7,419 bases of DNA, from positions 3,995-11,413 of the forward strand of contig PMCY01000200.1 in NCBI GenBank assembly GCA_003154255.1. The letters run 5' to 3'. Position 1 is the first letter of the stretch; the number at the start of each line of letters is the position of its first letter. The notes beneath the pieces are model-generated. The model ran no database searches. It had not been told where the DNA came from and was given only the letters and a program-made list of their open reading frames with translations. Shown here piece after piece: positions 1 to 4,845 of this stretch. Both the position numbers and the translations under genes were made by a program. The stretch is from Candidatus Aminicenantota bacterium. GTDB taxonomy: Bacteria; Acidobacteriota; Aminicenantia; Aminicenantales; UBA4085.

Positions 1-39
1 AAATTCGTCGAAGCCGACGAGCCCGTCTTCGACGCTTGA
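1..39 (+). CDS. Possible 3' end of a gene entering from the left
   Basis: Reading frame 1 is open from the window edge and gives KFVEADEPVFDA followed by TGA at 37-39. The acidic, ordinary-looking tail would fit the C-terminus of a protein whose body lies outside the window. Only 12 codons are visible. The other two forward frames are also open here and run further, so the frame choice is a guess. No function can be assigned. Confidence 0.3.
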   Translation, partial: KFVEADEPVFDA

Positions 40-101
40 AAGGTGGGCGGCTTCGCGGTATTCGGGGCAAAACACGCCCGCTTTCCCCGGCGAGGAAAGC
101 G

Positions 102-115
102 CGCTCCGATGCTCC
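102..115 (+). repeat. 14-bp direct repeat, copy 1
   Basis: CGCTCCGATGCTCC occurs here and again, exactly, at 346-359. The similarity extends upstream in degenerate form. Both copies are preceded by a GCGAGG motif (90-95 here, 333-338 in the other copy). Further upstream, both have an AAAACACGC-(C/T)-CG element followed by TTTCC (starting near 69 and 281). This suggests two decayed copies of a larger intergenic element. Confidence 0.6.
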
Positions 116-158
116 GCCCTCGCTCTCCTGCCCTGAGGCTGGACTCATATAATTTTTA

Positions 159-217
159 CGGGCAGGAACCATGCCCGCTCGGGCTCCGCACGGGTTTTTC
201 CCCGAACGACCGTTCGG
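159..217 (+). repeat. Cluster of overlapping hairpins, possible weak terminator
   Basis: Three inverted repeats lie close together. CGGCA-type arms CGGGCA (159-164) and TGCCCG (172-177) form a 6-bp stem with a 7-nt loop. GCCCG (173-177) and CGGGC (180-184) form an alternative 5-bp stem that uses the same bases. CCGAACG (202-208) and CGTTCGG (211-217) form a 7-bp perfect repeat with two bases between the arms. T-runs follow at 195-199 and 229-234. The set could end transcription of a gene to the left, but no single stem plus T-run makes a textbook intrinsic terminator. Confidence 0.35.
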
Positions 218-345
218 CCGCCGTTCTATTTTTTAATTCGGCGGGTCCTGCTTGACGCGGGGCTCGGGGAAAGCCGGGAAAAAACACGCTCGTTTCCTAG
301 CTAAGGCGTAGGACGGCAAAGCCCGTCTCCCAGCGAGGGTCTATT

Positions 346-359
346 CGCTCCGATGCTCC
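346..359 (+). repeat. 14-bp direct repeat, copy 2
   Basis: This is an exact second copy of the 14-mer at 102-115, 244 bp downstream. Its upstream flank matches the first copy only loosely, with about 34 extra bases between the TTTCC element and the GCGAGG motif. That looks like divergence plus an insertion or deletion rather than a recent duplication. Confidence 0.6.
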
Positions 360-387
360 TCCAACCTTTACGAGCCGGCGGACAAAT

Positions 388-408
388 CCCCTCCTTTTTT
401 AGGAGGGG
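388..408. repeat. REP-like perfect palindrome
   Basis: Arms CCCCTCCT (388-395) and AGGAGGGG (401-408) are perfect inverted repeats around a loop of five T. Short C-rich/G-rich palindromes of this kind are common as dispersed intergenic repeats in many bacterial genomes. No T-run follows the second arm on the forward strand, so it is not a typical terminator. In RNA, the right arm would look like a strong Shine-Dalgarno sequestered in a stem, but no start codon is correctly placed after it. Confidence 0.55.
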
Positions 409-606
409 CAGGGAAGGTAATATCAATAAGATCAAAGCGGGGCGCGGGCGAGCCGTAAGCTCGTTCTCGGCCCTGACAATGATGGAAATCTATTGGCCCG
501 TGAAAAAGAGCGCGACCCAACAGGTGAACCTTATGGCTTGGCAGTTCGTTACTCTTTATGAGAGATTCAATTCTACCATTGACTTTGCCGGCGAGGAAAA
601 AACACT

Positions 607-2424
607 ATGGCTTTCCCTTCACTTCGGATCTGCAGCCTATTCCGAATAATTCCCCTGGCTCTTGCCGTGGGCATGGCCGGCTCGGCGCAAAGGAATCCTG
701 TGAGCGTCGATCCGGAACCGGATCAATCCATAAAAGCCACACCCCGCGCCGGACTTCTCCGGGGGACCATCGCCCATGCGCCGTCCAAGGGTCTTGCCCT
801 GATTTACGACTCCAATCGGCAGACGGCCGTTCTTGACGCGAATGGAGCTTTTGCCTTCTCGCTGGAACTTCGGTCTCCCATTTATGCCGAACTGGAATTG
901 GAGTCCCTTAGGGGCAAGCGCCTGAAGGTCTATCTCCTGCCAAGCCGGTCCCTGTCTTTGACCTGTGACGCTTCCGATCTCTATGGCACGGCGCGATTCA
1001 CGGGAGGCGGAGCCGCTGAGAACAATGGACTCGCTCTGCTGCAGGTCCAGTACGAGCGGATAGATTACAATGAATTGTTCGGATTGAATTCCGCCGATTT
1101 CCTCGCATCCCTCCGATCTCAGCGGACGAAATTGGAAAACGTGCTTGCCGATTACGCCCGGAGCCAGGCCGACCTGGATTCCGGCTTCCGGAGATGGGAA
1201 AGAGCTCGGATCACCTATTGGGAAGCAGCCGTCCGGATCCAAAAGATGAGATTCTCCGGCGATTGGGCGCTTTACGCGGCAGGTCTGGATTTCAATGATC
1301 CCAGCCTCCTCGGCGTTGAATCTTATGCCATCTTCCTGCATGAGTACCTCATGGCTAAGGCCGGCGAACGGATGGTTTCCGATCCCGCGCTGAAGGCCTC
1401 CATAAACCGGCAGACCGAAGCTCAGTATGCTGCGGCCATCGAGACTTTCACAAATCCTGCGGTCCGGAATGCCCAGTTGCATGAGATCCTCCGGATTCAA
1501 TTCGTCGGGGATCCGGATATGAATTTCGGGCCTTTAGGCTGCAAGGGGGTCGAAGGACTCATGGCCCGCTTCGATCGGGATTGCACGGACCGGGCCCTCC
1601 GTGAGGGCATCGACCATCTCTATCATCAATGTCAGGACGGCCGGAATGCCCCTCTGATCCGGGTCTATAAGACCGTCGGCACAACTACACTGGACGCCCA
1701 CATCTTCCCCCCTCCCGGCGCGACGCCGGGCCAGAAGCGCCCCGCGTTCCTCTTTTTCCACGGCGGGGGATGGTCGGTCGGGATGCCCGAATGGGGTTAC
1801 CGACAGTGCAAACATTACGCCGAACGAGGCCTGGTGGGCATTTCCTTCGAGTATCGGCTGCGTTTGCGGCATGGGACCACGCCCCTCGAGAGCGCCATGG
1901 ACGCGAAGTCCGCCATTCGCTGGGTGCGGGCCCATGCCGATAAACTGGGCGTCGACCCGGACCGGATCGTGGCCGCGGGATTTTCTGCGGGAGGGCATTT
2001 GGCCGCTGTTACCGGTATCGTGCCGGGTTGTGATGAACCGGAAGACGATAAAACCGTGAACGCCGTCCCCAACGCCATGGTCCTCATGTCGGCGTCCGTC
2101 GACGTGGCTCGCGATTCCTACTTCCGGGAGATCCTTGCCGGACGCACGGAATCGGCTAACGTCTCTCCCGCTCAGCAGGTCCGGCCCGGCTTGCCCCCGG
2201 CGATCGTTTTCCACGGTCTCCAAGACAACCTTTCCCCTTTCCCCGCAACGGAGGCTTTCTGCAAAGAGATGAGAGCGTCAGGCAACCGGTGCGACCTGCA
2301 CACCTTCCCAGGCGGCCATTTCCGGAGTCCGGACGACTGGTCCGTCATCGACGCGAAGATAGACGAATTTCTGAAGTCCTTGGGATTTCTGGGCGCTTCC
2401 CTTTATTCGACCGTCTCGCGATAA
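607..2424 (+). CDS. Exported alpha/beta hydrolase (acetyl-esterase/HSL type) with N-terminal beta-sandwich-like module
   Basis: The product has 605 residues. The ATG follows GAGGA (593-597) by 9 nt, and an in-frame TGA at 580-582 rules out a longer start. A signal peptide covers about residues 1-27, with likely cleavage after GSA. Residues about 48-145 resemble the beta-rich N-terminal domain (DUF4369-like) of TlpA-type lipoproteins, with YLLPSRSLSLTCD and FTGGGAAENN like that family's usual elements. A mostly helical linker spans about 145-345. The catalytic alpha/beta-hydrolase domain covers about 350-595. It has the oxyanion-hole HGGGW (385-389), the nucleophile elbow GFSAGG with Ser460, and probable acid Asp540 and base His571, so the triad looks complete. 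The family hydrolyses esters, often acetylated or short-acyl carbohydrates; the substrate here is unknown. It probably acts in the periplasm or at the cell surface. Its codon use looks less GC-rich at third positions than its neighbours. Its 3' end overlaps the convergent dehydrogenase by 22 bp. The hydrolase call is firm; the N-terminal domain call is by pattern only. Confidence 0.9.
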   Translation: MAFPSLRICSLFRIIPLALAVGMAGSAQRNPVSVDPEPDQSIKATPRAGLLRGTIAHAPSKGLALIYDSNRQTAVLDANGAFAFSLELRSPIYAELELESLRGKRLKVYLLPSRSLSLTCDASDLYGTARFTGGGAAENNGLALLQVQYERIDYNELFGLNSADFLASLRSQRTKLENVLADYARSQADLDSGFRRWERARITYWEAAVRIQKMRFSGDWALYAAGLDFNDPSLLGVESYAIFLHEYLMAKAGERMVSDPALKASINRQTEAQYAAAIETFTNPAVRNAQLHEILRIQFVGDPDMNFGPLGCKGVEGLMARFDRDCTDRALREGIDHLYHQCQDGRNAPLIRVYKTVGTTTLDAHIFPPPGATPGQKRPAFLFFHGGGWSVGMPEWGYRQCKHYAERGLVGISFEYRLRLRHGTTPLESAMDAKSAIRWVRAHADKLGVDPDRIVAAGFSAGGHLAAVTGIVPGCDEPEDDKTVNAVPNAMVLMSASVDVARDSYFREILAGRTESANVSPAQQVRPGLPPAIVFHGLQDNLSPFPATEAFCKEMRASGNRCDLHTFPGGHFRSPDDWSVIDAKIDEFLKSLGFLGASLYSTVSR

Positions 2425-3533
2425 ACGATGCCTCGCTCTTTCAGCCCCGCCAGGAGAAACGCGACGCAGTCGGGACGGCGGCCGACCGATTCCGGGGCGA
2501 AGACGCCCTTGTCGGCGTAGAGGCCGCGGGCCAGCATGCGGGCCGCGACCGTCGCCGTATAGCCGGTCGTCCGGGCCATGGAATGGATGCCCGTCGCCTC
2601 GTCGAAGCGGTCAAGAAGGTCGTATGTAAAACGCCGATCTTTCCCGTCTTTTTTCCCCTCAACCACGATCTTCATCACCGTAACGTCCCGGTCGTCCGGA
2701 CCCATCTTCCATTTGGGGAAGAGCAGCTTGGCCGTCACGTCCAGCGGCCGAACGCGGACCCCGCCGACCTCGATTTCGTCCTGGCTGAAGAAACCCGTCT
2801 CGCGCAGAACGGCCATCTTGGCGATGTGCCCCGGGTAGCGGAGCGTCTTTTCCTTCATATTCGGCGCGGCGATCGTCTCGATCAGCGTCCGCAGGCCGTC
2901 GGTGTTAAACGCCTCGAGCGTGCCGAGGCCCGGGAAATCGATAAGCTCGGCGTCGGAAAGGGCGGGCCGGACGACCAGGGCGCTGTTCTGGACGTAGCGG
3001 GCGGGGCGGACGTACTCCTCGATCACGTCGACGGGGGAGAAGACGGCCTTGTATTCATACGGCCATTCCCGGATTTCGGGCAGTCCGCCGACGTAGATCA
3101 GCACGGAGCGAACTTCGTCCAGGCGGTGCTGGGAATATCCGGTCAGCACGTTCGACATCCCGGGGGCGACCCCGCAATCGACCAGGGCGGTGACGCTTTG
3201 GGCCCGGGCCAGGTCGTCCAGGGCAAAGGGATCTTCCGGAAAAAAGGCGATGTCGACGACGTTTTTACCGGCTTCAAGAACGGCCTGGAGAGTCCGGAAT
3301 CCCATGAATCCCGGGACCGCGCTGAGGACCAGATCGAAACCGGAGACGAGGCCCCGAACATCTTCCGGCCCGGATAAATCGGCCCGCAGCGTCCGAATGC
3401 CGCCGGTTTTTGCCAGCAGGGCCAGGGCGTCCGCGTTGAAGTCAACGGCGGTGACTTCAAAAAGGGGATCGGCGGCCAGGTCCGCGGCCATGGGGCCGCC
3501 GACCAAGCCGGCGCCGAGAACGATGACTTTCAT
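2403..3533 (-). CDS. Saccharopine dehydrogenase family NAD(P)-binding oxidoreductase
   Basis: The product has 376 residues and no export signal, so it is a cytoplasmic enzyme. The ATG at 3533 is preceded by GAGAGG (3539-3544) five bases away, and an in-frame TGA (3543-3545) just upstream fixes the start. The N-terminal Rossmann fold opens with VLGAGLVGG, giving the GxGxxG motif at G7, G9 and G12. Asp31 at the end of the second strand favours NAD(H) over NADP(H), by inference. The segment CGVAPGMSN (120-128) matches the family's conserved G-x-x-P-G-x-S-N element at the start of the substrate domain, which runs to about 345. The family includes saccharopine dehydrogenase, lysine dehydrogenase and carboxynorspermidine dehydrogenase. 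The length suits the lysine dehydrogenase-like group, but the substrate cannot be read from sequence alone. No lysine-pathway or polyamine gene lies nearby to settle it. It is transcribed alone, divergent from the serine hydrolase at 3817. Confidence 0.92.
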   Translation of the reverse strand: MKVIVLGAGLVGGPMAADLAADPLFEVTAVDFNADALALLAKTGGIRTLRADLSGPEDVRGLVSGFDLVLSAVPGFMGFRTLQAVLEAGKNVVDIAFFPEDPFALDDLARAQSVTALVDCGVAPGMSNVLTGYSQHRLDEVRSVLIYVGGLPEIREWPYEYKAVFSPVDVIEEYVRPARYVQNSALVVRPALSDAELIDFPGLGTLEAFNTDGLRTLIETIAAPNMKEKTLRYPGHIAKMAVLRETGFFSQDEIEVGGVRVRPLDVTAKLLFPKWKMGPDDRDVTVMKIVVEGKKDGKDRRFTYDLLDRFDEATGIHSMARTTGYTATVAARMLARGLYADKGVFAPESVGRRPDCVAFLLAGLKERGIVYRETVE

Positions 3534-3600
3534 TTTGACCTCTCAATAAAGGAAGGCAGGGTGTCAGGGAAAAAGCGGGGAAGAAAAGAGGGGGCCGCGG

Positions 3601-3627
3601 ATTATAGCCCGCTGAAGCGGTTCTGAA
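3601..3627 (-). promoter_or_regulatory. Probable promoter of the dehydrogenase gene
   Basis: On the reverse strand a perfect -10 hexamer TATAAT lies at 3601-3606. The best -35 match is TTCAGA (3622-3627, four of six consensus bases) with a short 15-bp spacer. Transcription would start near 3594 and give a leader of about 60 nt before the ATG at 3533. The -10 is convincing; the -35 is weak, so the promoter may depend on an activator. Confidence 0.45.
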
Positions 3628-3635
3628 AGCGAACC
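3609..3635. promoter_or_regulatory. Operator-like repeats inside the dehydrogenase promoter
   Basis: CCGCT (3609-3613) and AGCGG (3616-3620) form an inverted repeat lying in the -10/-35 spacer. GGTTC (3619-3623) and GAACC (3631-3635) form a second one across the -35. CTGAAGCG (3612-3619) and CTGAAAGCG (3623-3631) also make a near direct repeat one helical turn apart. This arrangement is typical of regulator binding sites, but no regulator gene is in the window and the assignment is inferred. Confidence 0.3.
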
Positions 3636-3763
3636 AGGCGGACCCGGTTTTCCGGGCATTCGCGGGAACCGCCGGCGTCCGAGATTCTCAGCATGCCCGA
3701 AGTTTAGCGCGGAAAGCGGAAGGCTGTCAACGCCGCCCGCCCGGAACCGGTCCGTTTTTACGA

Positions 3764-3792
3764 TTGACTCCGCCCCTCCGGCCCGGGATAAT
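3764..3792 (+). promoter_or_regulatory. Sigma70-type promoter of the serine hydrolase gene
   Basis: TTGACT (3764-3769, five of six consensus bases) and GATAAT (3787-3792, five of six) are separated by the optimal 17 bp. Transcription should start near 3799, leaving a leader of about 18 nt that contains the ribosome binding site AAGGA (3806-3810), six bases before the ATG. This is the best vegetative promoter in the window. Confidence 0.72.
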
Positions 3793-3816
3793 GATGCACG
3801 GCACCAAGGATCGACC

Positions 3817-4833
3817 ATGACGCTTCAGAAAACGATCGCCCTCTTCGTCTTGTTGATCGCCGCCGGCGCGCCGGCTGCTGCCGGACAGGCCGCGGCCCCG
3901 GCCAAGGGGCCGACCCCGGCGGCCATCCAAAAGGCCCTCGAATACTCCAAGGCCAACAATGGCTTGTCGCTGCTGATACTTCAGAACGGCCGGCTCGTGT
4001 TCGAGGATTATCACAATGGGTATGCCAAGGATGACACCCATTTGCTGGCCAGCGCCACCAAAAGTTTTTCCGGGGTCCTTCTGGCGGCCTTGGTTGAGGA
4101 CAAGATCGTCTCCTCCTTCGACGAAAAGGTGTCCCGGACCATCATCGAATGGTCCGCCGATCCGCTCAAATCGCAGATCAGCCTGCGCCAACTCCTTAAC
4201 CTGACGAGCGGAATCGATCCCGGGCCGATCGGCCGCATCGTCCCCTATGCCCAGGCCCTGCAGGCCAAGACGGTCGGGCCGCCCGGAACGGTTTTCCAGT
4301 ATGGCCCCGTCCCTTATCAGGTTTTCGGCGAAGTGGTCAAGCGCAAGCTGGGGAAGGAAACGGCGATCGAGTATCTGAACCGCCGCCTCTTCCGTCCTAT
4401 CGGGCTGGAGATGCCCGGCTGGCGGTATGGCCAGGACAACAATCCGGCCATGGCCACCGGGGCCTCGTTAAAGGCCTCGGAATGGGCCAAGTTCGGCGAG
4501 TTCCTGCGCAACCGGGGGCGATGGAACGGCCTGTCCATCATCCAGGCCGAACAGATTGAGGAGCTCCTCAAGCCGTCGGCGGCCAATCCCGCCTTCGGCA
4601 TAGGGTTTTGGCTGGAAGCCAGCGCGGATATCGAATCCGAGGAGACGGGCCGATCCATCCGGGACGGGACCGGCCGGGCGCCCGCCGCGAAGACCGCTTA
4701 CCGGATCATCATGTCCGCCGGGGCCGGCAAGCAGCGGCTTTATATCATCGAACCGCTGGGACTGGTCGTCGTCCGTCAGGGCAAGCCCTCCTCCTTCAGC
4801 GACGCCGAATTCCTGTCCCGATTGCTGCAGTGA
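3817..4833 (+). CDS. Exported serine hydrolase, beta-lactamase class C / PBP-like family
   Basis: The product has 338 residues, with ATG six bases after AAGGA and directly downstream of a good promoter. A signal peptide is clear (hydrophobic core about residues 6-20, cleavage near AAA-G at 22), placing the enzyme in the periplasm. The catalytic SxxK motif is SATK (Ser79, Lys82). The second motif, normally Y-x-N, reads YGP (162-164) within FQYGPVPYQVFGEVV, so Tyr is kept but Asn is lost. The usual third motif (K/H-x-G) is replaced by a stretch reading SAGAG (300-304) before RLYIIEPLGLVVVRQG, a typical family C-terminus. The segment at 217-252 (LKASEWAKFGEFLRNRG onward) is also characteristic. 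The family includes beta-lactamases, D-Ala-D-Ala peptidases and esterases. The altered motifs argue against true beta-lactamase activity and for an esterase or peptidase of unknown substrate. It ends 12 bp from the convergent GWxTD gene. Confidence 0.9.
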   Translation: MTLQKTIALFVLLIAAGAPAAAGQAAAPAKGPTPAAIQKALEYSKANNGLSLLILQNGRLVFEDYHNGYAKDDTHLLASATKSFSGVLLAALVEDKIVSSFDEKVSRTIIEWSADPLKSQISLRQLLNLTSGIDPGPIGRIVPYAQALQAKTVGPPGTVFQYGPVPYQVFGEVVKRKLGKETAIEYLNRRLFRPIGLEMPGWRYGQDNNPAMATGASLKASEWAKFGEFLRNRGRWNGLSIIQAEQIEELLKPSAANPAFGIGFWLEASADIESEETGRSIRDGTGRAPAAKTAYRIIMSAGAGKQRLYIIEPLGLVVVRQGKPSSFSDAEFLSRLLQ

Positions 4834-4845
4834 TCGCGGCCGAGC

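Larger units (their letters stand above)
40..606. other. Gene-free, hairpin-rich intergenic region
   Basis: No convincing protein-coding gene is seen across these 567 bases. The short open frames (for example 43-255 and 353-649) have no good ribosome binding site, have unnatural composition and contain no recognisable motif. What the stretch does hold is a set of short inverted repeats (159-177, 173-184, 202-217, 388-408), two copies of a 14-bp direct repeat, and an isolated TATAAT at 148-153 with no matching -35 element. It separates the possible gene end at 39 from the hydrolase at 607 and must hold that gene's promoter, but I could not pick one with confidence. Confidence 0.6.
3534..3816. 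other. Divergent intergenic regulatory region
   Basis: These 283 bases hold the promoters of two divergent genes: the dehydrogenase leftward and the serine hydrolase rightward. A TATAAT for the leftward gene and a full -35/-10 pair for the rightward gene are annotated separately. Several short palindromes lie between them, including CCCGG (3643-3647) and CCGGG (3652-3656) around a TTTT loop. The 84-codon leftward open frame at 3564-3818 starts inside the rightward gene's start region, has no recognisable features and is not considered a gene. Confidence 0.6.

Noticed and set aside
90..130. GAGGAAAG followed by GCTCC, reminiscent of the 5' conserved part of RNase P RNA
   Set aside because: The other conserved RNase P segments (the GGGUGAAA-type and GGUAAGAG-type motifs) are not found in the following 400 bases, and the match is only a few bases long.
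148..153. TATAAT as a promoter -10 element
   Set aside because: No acceptable -35 hexamer lies 15-19 bp upstream, so it is mentioned only as part of the hairpin finding.
43..255. Forward open frame of 70 codons near the left edge
   Set aside because: It has no Shine-Dalgarno, its composition follows the hairpin-rich DNA, and it crosses several inverted repeats. Non-coding DNA explains it better.
637..1500. Reverse open frame of 287 codons
   Set aside because: It is antisense to the first part of the hydrolase, whose signal peptide, start site and domains are clear. It shows no motif of its own.
2289..3377. Forward open frame of 362 codons
   Set aside because: It lies antisense to the well-supported dehydrogenase gene, is rich in Arg, Gly and Asp as expected of a shadow frame in GC-rich DNA, and has no ribosome binding site or recognisable domain.
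3564..3818. Reverse open frame of 84 codons in the divergent region
   Set aside because: It would start inside the serine hydrolase start region, has no ribosome binding site and overlaps both divergent promoters.
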